Positions 16,511 to 25,792 of a DNA stretch of 64,000 nucleotides are shown in pieces; the first letter of the stretch is position 1, and each line of letters starts with the position of its first letter. The notes beneath the pieces were generated by a model. That model had not been told where the DNA came from. It saw only the letters and a list, made by a program, of their open reading frames with translations, and searched no databases. The position numbers and the translations under genes were made by a program. The stretch spans positions 3,032,001-3,096,000 of the forward strand of contig NZ_AP019782.1 in NCBI RefSeq assembly GCF_019669985.1, written 5' to 3'. Source of the DNA: Methylogaea oryzae (GTDB taxonomy: Bacteria > Pseudomonadota > Gammaproteobacteria > Methylococcales > Methylococcaceae).

Positions 16511-18058
16511 ATGGACTTAACGAATCAAAATTTTTTCTTAGCGCATCTAAAAGCGGTTTCCCAGAAGGACAGCATCCACACCGTCGAGGAAATTCAGGAC
16601 AGTAACGGGAAAAAACTGCTGGATCGCAACGAGCTGCTCGAACCGCAAAAACTACAGAAACTGTCGCAAGCTCAGCTCAAAAAGCCGATTTACGCCTGCA
16701 TCCGCTTTATGGAACCGTTGACGATGGCCGCCATACGGCTGCACATGCAAAAGGCCATGGACCAATCCCCCGGCGCGCGTCTTTTCGAGCGCACGCCGCA
16801 GGGACAGCAGGTAGCGCTGGAGTGCCTCAACCGGGTAACGCTACCGCTGCCGCTGCTCAACCTCCTCACGATAATGTCGAAACGGCTTCCGGAGCTCTAC
16901 ACGCACAGCTTGGAAGTGACGTTGATCTGCACATACATCGGCACGTTGCATCGCATGCCGTTTTCCGAGCTGGTAAACCTGATGTACGTGGGCTTGTTCC
17001 ACGACATCGGCTCGATGTTCCTGTCCCCCCATCTGTTGGACCGGGAAGGCAAGCTAAGTTGGTCCGATTGGCGCCAAATTTATACCCATCCCACGCTGAG
17101 CTACACGATACTCAAGGATGTGCAGGGCTTGTCGCCGCATGTTTTAGCCGCCGTACGCCAACATCATGAGCGCATCGACGGAAGCGGCTATCCGCAGGGC
17201 CTGACCGACAAAAAACTGGGCGAATTGGGAAGAGTCGCAGCCTCCGCCGAATTGATCGCAAGCGTTGCGCAGCACAAATCCCAATACCATTTAACGACGG
17301 TGCTGAACGCCAATATCGGCAAGCTCGATCCGGCCGTGCTCGACACGATGGCTAAAGTGCTTGCCGGCATCGGCAGCGACGATGCCGTGCAGGCATCGGA
17401 CAACGCCGCGATCTACGGGCTGATCGATGTGGTCAACGATGCTTTGGCGCGCTGGCAAAGCATCGATCCCCCATCGCGCGCCCACCGCGCGCTGGAAAAA
17501 GTCGCCAACGGCCTTTCCGCCGTGGAGCGGATCGTCAACGAATCGGAATTGTCCGCCGACAAGCTGGCGCCTCACGACGCCGACGCCATGGTGCGCCTGA
17601 AACTCTCCCAAAAAACGATCGGCGCCATTGAAGAGGCCAAATATCAGCTGTTGCAAGTGTTGCAGGATGTCCATCGCAACAAGGCCACTTATATGGCTAT
17701 AGAACCGGAGGAGATATCCAAAGCCCTCGGCCGCTGGGTGGCTGAAACCGACAGACGCTTCAAGGGCTTGGGCGAACTCGCCGCCGCTGCAGCCGCCAAC
17801 GCCGAGCCTTCCCAAACAAATGGCGACGCCTCGGAGGCCGCGTCCGACAACAAGGAGGAGTTGTTGTGGTATTGCATGAAGAACGGAAAAAAGCACGGGC
17901 CGCTTAGCGCCTTGAACGTTATGGAATTCATCCAGAAAGGTGAATTACGCCCGGTGGACTTGGTCTGGCGCGCCGGCCTCAGCCATTGGTCCATGGTGAG
18001 AACCGTGCCGGAACTGTTCAATTGGGACACGAAACTGGCGGAAAAAGAGCATCAGTGA
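16511..18058 (+). CDS. HD-GYP-type protein with C-terminal GYF_2 domain
   Basis: 515 residues. The central part (about 135-260) has the HD-GYP landmarks HSLEVTL, LFHDIG and HHERIDGSGYPQGL, so it may hydrolyse cyclic di-GMP. The residue after HDIG is Ser rather than the usual Lys. A helical linker follows, then a C-terminal GYF_2 domain (WYCMKNGKKHGPL to DLVWRAGLSHW), a small peptide-binding module. The start at 16511 has AGGAGGAG upstream. The first 130 residues match nothing I know. It lies downstream of the BLUF gene on the same strand. Confidence 0.82.
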   Translation: MDLTNQNFFLAHLKAVSQKDSIHTVEEIQDSNGKKLLDRNELLEPQKLQKLSQAQLKKPIYACIRFMEPLTMAAIRLHMQKAMDQSPGARLFERTPQGQQVALECLNRVTLPLPLLNLLTIMSKRLPELYTHSLEVTLICTYIGTLHRMPFSELVNLMYVGLFHDIGSMFLSPHLLDREGKLSWSDWRQIYTHPTLSYTILKDVQGLSPHVLAAVRQHHERIDGSGYPQGLTDKKLGELGRVAASAELIASVAQHKSQYHLTTVLNANIGKLDPAVLDTMAKVLAGIGSDDAVQASDNAAIYGLIDVVNDALARWQSIDPPSRAHRALEKVANGLSAVERIVNESELSADKLAPHDADAMVRLKLSQKTIGAIEEAKYQLLQVLQDVHRNKATYMAIEPEEISKALGRWVAETDRRFKGLGELAAAAAANAEPSQTNGDASEAASDNKEELLWYCMKNGKKHGPLSALNVMEFIQKGELRPVDLVWRAGLSHWSMVRTVPELFNWDTKLAEKEHQ

Positions 18059-18232
18059 ATCGCGCCCATGGGGCGTTCCCAGGCATACGGGGAAAACGCG
18101 GGGGAGCCCGTCTTGCGATTTGCTCTCCCGATAAAGACGAAGGGGTCAAGCAAAGCGCCTACCCCTTAGCCGGCACGGCGGCTAACGGCCGCCCGGCCGG
18201 CATTCCTAAGCACGTCCGCACGGGCCCTTCGA

Positions 18233-19198
18233 TCAAGCGAAGTAGGGAGCCGACGCCCAATCCGTGAGCACCTGGGCATCTTTGGCCGGCAGATAGGCAT
18301 AATCGCGACCGAGGTCGCGCACGACCGCGTCGCCGATGTGGGGAGACACGCCGCAGCCTTTCAGCATGTGGAAGAACCAGGCGAACGGATACCCCGCGTC
18401 GGCGTCGAAGCGGCTCAGCAAACTGGCTAGCGCCTTGCCCCTGACCGGCGCCACGTCGTTGAGATGGGCCGGCCCGGTCTCGCTGGTCGCCACCACTTCC
18501 ACGTTCATGATGCGTTCGTTATGGCGGCCGACGAGTTGGGAAAGACGCAAAGTCCATTGCCGGCAAAACGCCGTGCCGCTCTGGCCTGCGCTGGAGCGGT
18601 TCCAGTCGTCGATGAAACGCTGGACCGGATGGGGGTCGGCTCGGTGCACCGCCAGCTCGGCAAGAAACAGCGCCACATCGGTCTTGCGCCGGTAGGTGTA
18701 ACGGGGCGGCGCCACCGCATAGGGTGTGACCCGAGCCGGCTCCAAGGGATCCACCAATTCTTCCAAATCGCCGGGCGCCTCCTGCGGATCCACCACATAC
18801 CGGTCGGCCAGCTCTTGGGTGCGATCGACCTCGATTTGCACGAAGTCCTGGGCGCGATCGCCGGTACGCACCGTGATATACAAAGTCATCCCCCGTTGCA
18901 GGGTGGCCACCAGGCGCTGTTCCCGGCAATGGCGCACCAGGGTTTGCAGATTCTGGCCGCATTCCAAAAACGCGCGCTCCGACCACTCCATCAAATCGTG
19001 GGCCAGCCGCTTGCCGTCCCGGTCGATGACACCGCCAAGGCGGTACCATTCATGGCCAACCCGCGCCAATTGCACCGGACTGTCCGGTTGCGCCTGCTGC
19101 AATCGCTCGATCAACAGGCTGTCGTCGGCACCGGGCGCCGTTTCCCGACAAAGGCGAGCGACTTGCTGGCCGTCTAATATGGTTGCAGTCATGGTCAT
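18233..19198 (-). CDS. Nif-operon protein of unknown function
   Basis: About 321 residues from the ATG at 19198, which has GAGGA eight bases upstream; the longer frame reads into the previous gene. No signal peptide or membrane helix. I do not recognise a family, although similar large hypothetical genes sit at this place after nafY in gammaproteobacterial nif clusters. Conserved-looking stretches include YRLGGVIDRDGKRLAHDLMEW and FAWFFHMLKGCGVSPHIGD. As the last gene of the nifHDKT operon it is likely NifA-controlled and may aid nitrogenase maturation or electron supply. Confidence 0.7.
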   Translation of the reverse strand: MTMTATILDGQQVARLCRETAPGADDSLLIERLQQAQPDSPVQLARVGHEWYRLGGVIDRDGKRLAHDLMEWSERAFLECGQNLQTLVRHCREQRLVATLQRGMTLYITVRTGDRAQDFVQIEVDRTQELADRYVVDPQEAPGDLEELVDPLEPARVTPYAVAPPRYTYRRKTDVALFLAELAVHRADPHPVQRFIDDWNRSSAGQSGTAFCRQWTLRLSQLVGRHNERIMNVEVVATSETGPAHLNDVAPVRGKALASLLSRFDADAGYPFAWFFHMLKGCGVSPHIGDAVVRDLGRDYAYLPAKDAQVLTDWASAPYFA

Positions 19199-19209
19199 GG
19201 CCGCCGTCC

Positions 19210-19479
19210 TCACGCCTCGTCGACCAACTCGGCCACCAGCAAACCGGTGGCCGCTGCGGCATCGCCGGTCAGCTTCAGGCAGTGATCCCGGCCGTCGACC
19301 AGATATAGATTGAACGACTGCTTCCGTAAAACCGGCTCGACGCCGCCCACGTCGTCGTCCATGCAATAGGAGAAATGCACGCCGGGGTATGTGCCGCGCA
19401 GTTCGGCCAGCACCGCTTCGCCGGGGCCGGCGCTTTCCACCCGATCGGCCACGGACCGCAGCAATTCGTCGGCGATCAT
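19210..19479 (-). CDS. Small nif-associated protein (DUF6129-like)
   Basis: 89 residues, starting MIADELLRSVADRVE and containing HFSYCMDDDVGG and FNLYLVDGRDHCLKL. Its ATG overlaps the nafY stop by four bases, so the two are translationally coupled. Similar small proteins follow nafY in diazotroph operons; I believe they carry the label DUF6129, but I cannot check. No function is established. Two cysteines (about 39 and 67) could bind metal or a cluster. Confidence 0.75.
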   Translation of the reverse strand: MIADELLRSVADRVESAGPGEAVLAELRGTYPGVHFSYCMDDDVGGVEPVLRKQSFNLYLVDGRDHCLKLTGDAAAATGLLVAELVDEA

Positions 19480-20210
19480 GCGGCGTCCTCCTCGGCCTCC
19501 GCGGCGAAGCGCACCCGCTGCTCGGGCGTCGCGCCCATGATTTTCGCCAGCCAGGGCGGCGGCGAGCCGGCCAGCACCGTTTGCAGCTTGGCGATGACCT
19601 GGGGCGCCGGCTCTTCCTGGTTGAGCTTGATGGGATAAATGCCGGCCTTGACCACCTTGGCGGCGGCCGGCCCGCCCACCGACACCACGTACAGCACCTG
19701 GCAGTCCTTGATCAGGTTGGCGCGATAGGCGTTGCGGTCGTCGGATTGGTCGGCGCCCACCGTGGAGCGCAGGTCGATCAAGCGGCTTTCGTCGCGGCTG
19801 ACTTGGTACACCAGGAAGCGCAGACAGGAGCCGAAATGGCCGTCGGCTTCCTCGCCGACGTTGGACGCCACCGCCACGCGCACCGAACCGGGCATCTCGC
19901 CCTCGGCATAGGCCTGGATCGGCGGCAAATCGGCATCGTCGGCTTCGCCCCACAGGATGCGTACCGCTTCCTTGTATTGGGGGATGGCGATGGTTTCCAC
20001 GTGTTCGGTGTCTTCTTCGCCGTCGGGGCTGGCGAAGCCGGTTTTTAGCTGGGTGACGGTCACCTGGGCCAGCTTTTCCGCCGTGAGGGGCGCGCCCAGT
20101 TTTTCGATGAGCAAATCCAGCAACTGCCGGGGATTCACGTCGGGCAATACCCGCGCGGCCAAGCCGATGCGCAGGGCCAGATCGCGGGACAGGGGTTCTT
20201 GGGCGGACAT
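19476..20210 (-). CDS. nafY: Nitrogenase accessory factor NafY/NifY
   Basis: Cytosolic protein that holds FeMo-co and stabilises apo-dinitrogenase before cofactor insertion. 244 residues, the same length as Azotobacter NafY. The N-terminal half (to about 105) is the helical apo-protein-binding domain. The C-terminal half is a NifX-like cofactor domain (VRVAVASNVGEEADGHFGSCLRF, with the conserved His in DGHFG). It follows nifT and a ferredoxin and is coupled to the next small gene. Confidence 0.9.
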   Translation of the reverse strand: MSAQEPLSRDLALRIGLAARVLPDVNPRQLLDLLIEKLGAPLTAEKLAQVTVTQLKTGFASPDGEEDTEHVETIAIPQYKEAVRILWGEADDADLPPIQAYAEGEMPGSVRVAVASNVGEEADGHFGSCLRFLVYQVSRDESRLIDLRSTVGADQSDDRNAYRANLIKDCQVLYVVSVGGPAAAKVVKAGIYPIKLNQEEPAPQVIAKLQTVLAGSPPPWLAKIMGATPEQRVRFAAEAEEDAA

Positions 20211-20322
20211 GGGACACCTCCGAAATTTGCGTTGGGACAGACGGCGGCTGTATCCGGTTCCGGTAAGCCACCCTATCCCCTACCCCACTCCCGCCAGCGG
20301 GAGTGGGGTTCGGAAAAACGGC

Positions 20323-20523
20323 TCAAGCCGCCAAATGCAGGATGCAGCCGTCCACAGGGCAGACTTCCACGCACTTGGGCTTCTTGTAGACGCCCTCGCA
20401 CTCCGTGCAAGAGGCCTTGTCGATTTTGAAAGTCACCTTGCCTTCGGTGATGGACGAAGTCGGGCAGACCGGTTCGCAATCGCCGCAGGAAATGCATTCT
20501 TCGGCAACGATATACATGGCCAT
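20323..20523 (-). CDS. 4Fe-4S ferredoxin of the nif operon
   Basis: 66 residues with two cluster motifs: CISCGDCEPVCP and, later, CTECEGVYKKPKCVEVCP, the second with the longer loop typical of bacterial nif ferredoxins. It lies three bases after nifT and probably carries electrons to nitrogenase or to cofactor synthesis. It differs from the FdxN and FdxB ferredoxins elsewhere in this window. Confidence 0.92.
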   Translation of the reverse strand: MAMYIVAEECISCGDCEPVCPTSSITEGKVTFKIDKASCTECEGVYKKPKCVEVCPVDGCILHLAA

Positions 20524-20526
20524 GGT

Positions 20527-20751
20527 TCAATCCTCCGTAGCGGCGCGCTTGGCGCGCAGGGTAATGGGCAATTTGGGCGGTGCCGGCAGGGGCTCGATGA
20601 AGAACCGTTGGCCGTCGCCCAAGGTGACGTTGCCGCCCCACTGGTCGGCGCTGTCGAATTCCAGCGATTCGATGGTTTCTTCCAAATCCTTCTTCGGGAT
20701 GTAGAAGATCAGCTTGTCGCTGGCGTCTTTGCGAATCATGACTTCGGGCAT
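20527..20751 (-). CDS. nifT: NifT/FixU protein
   Basis: 74 residues beginning MPEVMIRKD with GGNVTLGDGQRFFIEPLP, characteristic of NifT. The exact role is unknown; it is dispensable in tested diazotrophs. It follows nifK across a 180-base spacer holding a repeat and precedes the ferredoxin gene by three bases. Confidence 0.92.
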   Translation of the reverse strand: MPEVMIRKDASDKLIFYIPKKDLEETIESLEFDSADQWGGNVTLGDGQRFFIEPLPAPPKLPITLRAKRAATED

Positions 20752-20770
20752 GAGGTTCTCCTTCCGAAAA

Positions 20771-20924
20771 GTCCCTCTCCCTGTGGGGAGAGCGAAGCGA
20801 GGGGGGCGTAGCCGGTTGGGGCGAGGGAGATCAAACAGCCGTGGCTAAACAAAGCGTTTCTAGCCATAAGGAAAAGGCCGCTTAACACCCCTCACCCTAT
20901 CCCTCTCCCTGGGGGAGAGGGGAC
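20771..20924. repeat. CCCTCACCC/CCCTCTCCC palindromic repeat in the nifK-nifT spacer
   Basis: The element starts GTCCCTCTCCCTGTGGGGAG and ends CCCTCACCCTATCCCTCTCC-CTGGGGGAGAGGGGAC, ends that can pair. The same family is at 37876..37970. Transcribed within the operon, it could form a hairpin that lowers downstream expression. Confidence 0.7.
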
Positions 20925-20934
20925 GAGGATGGAA

Positions 20935-22506
20935 CTACCTCACGAGGTCGTAGTTGTAGTCCGTGGTGCCCATGCCGCGGGTTTCGTCGTCCAGGCGTTC
21001 CAGCACGGCGTTGACCAGGGTGGTGAGGATGTAGAACGCGCCCTCGTAGCCCAGGGTGGTCATGCGATGCAGGTGGTGGCGGTCGAAGATCGGGAAGCCG
21101 ATGCGGATCAGCGGCACCTCGAACTCTGCGCCCTTGTACAGCGTGTCGCGCTGGATGAACTTGCCGTAGCTGTTGCCGATCATGAAATCCGGCTTGTCGG
21201 TGAACACCAGGGAGCGCATGTGCCACAGGTCGTTGCCCAAGTACACCTTGCCGTTCACGCCGTAGGGCGATTCTTCCAGGATCTTCTCCACCGCCTTCTT
21301 CCAACGCTTGTTGGCGTTGTGGCAAAGGATGTGGGTCGGCTCCGCGCCCAGTTCCAGCAGGAACTTGACCATGCCCATAACGAAGTCCGGATCGCCCCAC
21401 AGGGCGAATTTCTTGCCGTGCAGCCAGGCGTGGGAGTCGGTCATGGCGTCAACCAAGCGGCCGCGCTCCACTTCCAGGGAAGCGGGAATCGGCTTGCCGG
21501 TCAGTTCCGATACCTTCATCAGGAATTCGTCGGTCCATTCCAGGCCCATGGGGATGTTGAGCTTGGGAATGTCGTGATTCCAAGTGCCTTCCACGAACTT
21601 CTTAGTCTTCTCCAAATGCCAGGGCTGCAACAACACCGTGGTGATGGCGTTGGGCGCGTCCTTGATCTCGTCCATGGTCGTGCCGCCGGCATACATGCGG
21701 AACTGGCCGTCGGCCGGGGTGTCCAGCACTTCCGTAGGGTCGCTCAGCAGGGTATGTTCCACGCCCATTTCGTTGAGCATGCGGTGCATGACGCGGTAGT
21801 TGCCCAGATAGGTCTCGAAGCCCGGCACCAGGTTGAGCTTGCCGTTCTTGCCCGGCGCCTTGTCCTCCATGTGGTTGAGGGTGAAGTAGCGGGCGATGCC
21901 TTCGAACATATTGTCCCAGCCGGTGGTATGGCTGCCGACGAAGCTGGGCGTGTGAGCGAAGGGCACCGGGTAGTCGTCGGGGATGTGCCCTTCCTTCTTC
22001 GAGTTGTTGATGAAGGCGTTGAGGTCGTCGCCGATCACTTCCGCCATGCAGGTGGTGGACACCGCGATCATGTCCGGCTTGTACATGGCCTTGGCGTTGG
22101 CCAGCCCGTCGAACATGTTCTTCTGGCCGCCGAACACCGCCGCGTCTTCCGTCATGGAGTCGGACACGCAGGAGACGGGCTCCTTGAAGTGGCGGTTGAA
22201 GTAGGTGCGGAAATAGGCCACGCAGCCTTGCGAACCGTGCACATAGGGCAAGGTCTTCTCGAAGCCCAAGGAGCACAGCACGGCGCCCAGGGGTTGGCAG
22301 GCCTTGGCCGGGTTGACGGTGAGCGCTTCGCGCTGGAAGTTGAGCTCCTGGTATTCCTTGGAAGTGGTCCACTGGAACACTTCTTCGATTTTCTCGTCCG
22401 GATGACGCTCTTCGTACAGCGCCCGCTTCTCCGCCAGGTTGTCTTTGTATTCCTGGTCGCGGAACAGCGGATAGCTGGGTTTGATGTTCTCGACTGACTG
22501 ACTCAT
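20935..22506 (-). CDS. nifK: Nitrogenase MoFe protein beta chain
   Basis: 523 residues, the usual length. With NifD it forms the alpha2beta2 protein carrying the P-cluster and FeMo-co. The start at 22506 gives MSQSVENIKPSYPLF; a longer frame adds 27 residues. P-cluster cysteines lie in NPAKACQPLGA, HGSQGCVAYFR and SCVSDSMTEDAAVFGGQ. The end IRIGFPIFDRHHLHR is typical. It is separated from nifD by a 284-base spacer with a repeat, unusual for nifDK. Confidence 0.98.
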   Translation of the reverse strand: MSQSVENIKPSYPLFRDQEYKDNLAEKRALYEERHPDEKIEEVFQWTTSKEYQELNFQREALTVNPAKACQPLGAVLCSLGFEKTLPYVHGSQGCVAYFRTYFNRHFKEPVSCVSDSMTEDAAVFGGQKNMFDGLANAKAMYKPDMIAVSTTCMAEVIGDDLNAFINNSKKEGHIPDDYPVPFAHTPSFVGSHTTGWDNMFEGIARYFTLNHMEDKAPGKNGKLNLVPGFETYLGNYRVMHRMLNEMGVEHTLLSDPTEVLDTPADGQFRMYAGGTTMDEIKDAPNAITTVLLQPWHLEKTKKFVEGTWNHDIPKLNIPMGLEWTDEFLMKVSELTGKPIPASLEVERGRLVDAMTDSHAWLHGKKFALWGDPDFVMGMVKFLLELGAEPTHILCHNANKRWKKAVEKILEESPYGVNGKVYLGNDLWHMRSLVFTDKPDFMIGNSYGKFIQRDTLYKGAEFEVPLIRIGFPIFDRHHLHRMTTLGYEGAFYILTTLVNAVLERLDDETRGMGTTDYNYDLVR

Positions 22507-22589
22507 GGTAATGCTCCTTTGCGCGCCACTAATCCGTGGACGACGCAACAAGGGTTGATTCGGTGTCGGCACCGCCGAACACGTCACTC

Positions 22590-22784
22590 GTAGGGTGGGT
22601 TAGGTGCGCCAGGCGCCAAGCTCCAATTCACTCATGGCCTTGGCGCGCGCCGTAACCCACCATTCGGCGCCGGCCGGTGGGTTACGGCGCGCGGAAAACT
22701 CCTTTTGCAACTCAACGCTATCCTGAAACGCGCCACAGCCGCCGCAAAGCGGAATAATTAAGGCTGCTTGAAACCCACCCTACA
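22590..22784. repeat. GTAGGGTGGG-type palindromic repeat between nifD and nifK
   Basis: Begins GTAGGGTGGGTTAGG and ends AACCCACCCTAC, with a second inner pair (GTAACCCACC and GGTGGGTTAC) in the middle. It fills most of the nifD-nifK gap. Related elements occur at 36623, 52407, 55701, 62289 and 62866. Probably a non-autonomous repeat family of this genome. Confidence 0.75.
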
Positions 22785-22790
22785 TTGCGA

Positions 22791-24278
22791 TCACGCTCCC
22801 GCCGCCACCCGCTGCGCGGTCGCTTCGGTCGCCGCCTTTTTCCAAGGGGCGCTGATCTGCTTCCAGCACGGATTGTTGATGGTCATGTCCATATCGCGGG
22901 CGAAGATGGCGAAGCCGTCGTAGCCGTGGTACGGGCCGGAGTAGTCCCAGCTGTGCATCTGGCGGAACGGCACGCCCATCTTCTGGAAGATGTACTTTTC
23001 CTTGATGCCCGAGCCGATCAGGTCCGGCTGGATCTTTTTCACGAACTCTTCGAATTCGTAGCCGGTCACGTCGTCATAGAGCAACGTGGCATTGCCCATT
23101 TCCTTGATGGTGCGGTCATAGTCGTCGTTGTGGGCGAATTCGTAGCCCGTGCCGACCACTTCCATACCCAGGTCTTCGTAGGCGCCGATCACGTGGCGCG
23201 GACGCAGGCCGCCGATGTAGAGCATGACTTTCTTGCCCTGCAAACGCGGCTTGTACTTGGCGATGACCGCTTCGTATTCCGCGGTGTAGCGGGCGATGAC
23301 CTTTTCGGCGCCTTCCTTGATCTTGTCGTCGAAGTGCGCAGCGATTTTGCGCAGGGATTCGGCGATCTTGGTGGGGCCGAAGAAGTTGTATTCGATCCAG
23401 GGAATCGAATACTTCTCCTCCATGTGGCGGGCGATGTAGTTCATCGACCGGTAGCAGTGGATGAGGTTGAGCTTCACTTTCGGCGTCAGCTCGATTTCCG
23501 ACAGCGTGCCGTCGCCGGACCACTGCGCCACCACGCGCAGGCCCATTTCTTCCAGCAGGGTGCGGGAAGCCCAGGCGTCGCCGCCGATGTTGTAGTCGCC
23601 GATCACCGCCACGTCATAGGGGGTGGTTTCGAAGCTCTCGTCGCCGTCGCGGTTGCCCAGCACCCAGTCGCGCACCGCGTCGTTGGCGATGTGATGGCCC
23701 AAGGATTGGGACACGCCGCGGAAGCCTTCGCAGCGCACCGGCACCACCGGCTTTTCGATTTCCTTGGCGGCCTTCTTGGACACGGCTTCGATGTCGTCGC
23801 CGATGAGGCCGATGGGGCATTCGGACTGCACGGAAATGCCTTTGTGCAGCGGGAACAGCTGTTCCACTTCAGTGATCAGCTTGGCCAGCTTCTTGTCGCC
23901 GCCGAACACGATGTCCTTCTCCTGGAAGTCCGAGGTGAAGTTCATGGTGACGAAGGTGTTCACGCCGGTGGTGCCGATGTAATAGTTGCGGCGGCCGGCG
24001 CGGGAGTACTGGCCGCAGCCCACCGGGCCGTGGGAGATGTGGATCATGTCCTTGATGGGACCCCACACCACGCCCTTGGAACCGGCGTAGGCGCAACCGC
24101 GGATGGTCATCACGCCCGGCAAGGACTTGCGGTTGGAAGTGATGCACTTGCTGGACTTTTCGACCGAGGGGTCGTTGACCGCCAAGTGCTTGGCGCGGTC
24201 TTTCTTGGCTTTTTCGGGATAAACCTCCAGCACCTCCTGGATGAGGGCTTCGGTTTCCTCGCGGGTTAAAGCTGCCAT
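22791..24278 (-). CDS. nifD: Nitrogenase MoFe protein alpha chain
   Basis: 495 residues. Binds FeMo-co through Cys in [11 protein letters not shown] and His in [17 protein letters not shown]-cluster cysteines are in [20 protein letters not shown] and [11 protein letters not shown]. This is the molybdenum type, with no sign of the vanadium or iron-only forms. Nearest neighbours are nifH upstream and nifK downstream. The 3' end lies directly against the repeat of the nifD-nifK spacer. Confidence 0.98.
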   Translation of the reverse strand: MAALTREETEALIQEVLEVYPEKAKKDRAKHLAVNDPSVEKSSKCITSNRKSLPGVMTIRGCAYAGSKGVVWGPIKDMIHISHGPVGCGQYSRAGRRNYYIGTTGVNTFVTMNFTSDFQEKDIVFGGDKKLAKLITEVEQLFPLHKGISVQSECPIGLIGDDIEAVSKKAAKEIEKPVVPVRCEGFRGVSQSLGHHIANDAVRDWVLGNRDGDESFETTPYDVAVIGDYNIGGDAWASRTLLEEMGLRVVAQWSGDGTLSEIELTPKVKLNLIHCYRSMNYIARHMEEKYSIPWIEYNFFGPTKIAESLRKIAAHFDDKIKEGAEKVIARYTAEYEAVIAKYKPRLQGKKVMLYIGGLRPRHVIGAYEDLGMEVVGTGYEFAHNDDYDRTIKEMGNATLLYDDVTGYEFEEFVKKIQPDLIGSGIKEKYIFQKMGVPFRQMHSWDYSGPYHGYDGFAIFARDMDMTINNPCWKQISAPWKKAATEATAQRVAAGA

Positions 24279-24383
24279 GATGTTTCTCCTAATGGAATCG
24301 GATTCAGGCCGGGGGAGCCAATCCGCACACCCCGGTCCCTTTGCCGGCGGCGGAGCCGTAGCCCCGCCGGTCCAGGCGCGGCT

Positions 24384-25280
<897 letters not shown>

Positions 25281-25330
25281 CTAGAGTGCGATTGGATTCG
25301 GTGGATTGTGGAACGGTCCGAATGTCCTTT

Positions 25331-25346
25331 TGCAAAGGCGGTGCCA
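25331..25346 (-). promoter_or_regulatory. Sigma-54 promoter of nifH
   Basis: Minus strand TGGCACCGCCTTTGCA, an essentially perfect -24/-12 element. The start would be near 25320, about 50 bases before the nifH ATG. Confidence 0.92.
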
Positions 25347-25413
25347 ATCCACAATAGCAACGCAAGCCAATGATTTTTCGCTAGTTTTTTCATAGAAACG
25401 TAACCGGCCGACT

Positions 25414-25459
25414 CGTTGCAAAGGCGACATAGCCCGGAGCGGCTGTTGCCTTAACGACA
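25414..25459 (-). promoter_or_regulatory. NifA upstream activator sites of nifH
   Basis: TGTTGCCTTAACGACA at 25444..25459 is a full TGT-N10-ACA site. CGTTGCAAAGGCGACA at 25414..25429 is a one-mismatch second copy 30 bases away. The full site lies about 100 bases upstream of the promoter, the usual distance for DNA-looping activation. Confidence 0.82.
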
Positions 25460-25792
25460 CAAATTTCATGGAAATTCCGCCCCACGGTTCGCCCAGCGCG
25501 GCGTGAAACCGGTCACGGCCCCGCCCCCTGCGGCTCCGACCGCCTCCCCCGCCAGCAAACGCCCCGGTATTTACCTACCGCAACCGTAGGGTTTAAGATT
25601 CCAGCGGGCAACGATTCCACTGAGCGTCCCGCGCCGAGCCGTCCGGAACGGCCTTGCCGACGACTCCGCATTCCCGCGTGCGGAGCGATCTTCGTTCGCA
25701 TGCCACGCCCATCCCAAACAGAGCCGCCGTTCGCGGCCAACGATTGGAACGACCGACAACAACGATTCATTACCGCCAATCCGCCATCAGAG

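Noticed and set aside
22785-24269. 494-residue plus-strand frame over nifD
   Set aside because: Shadow of nifD; no start site or recognisable domain.
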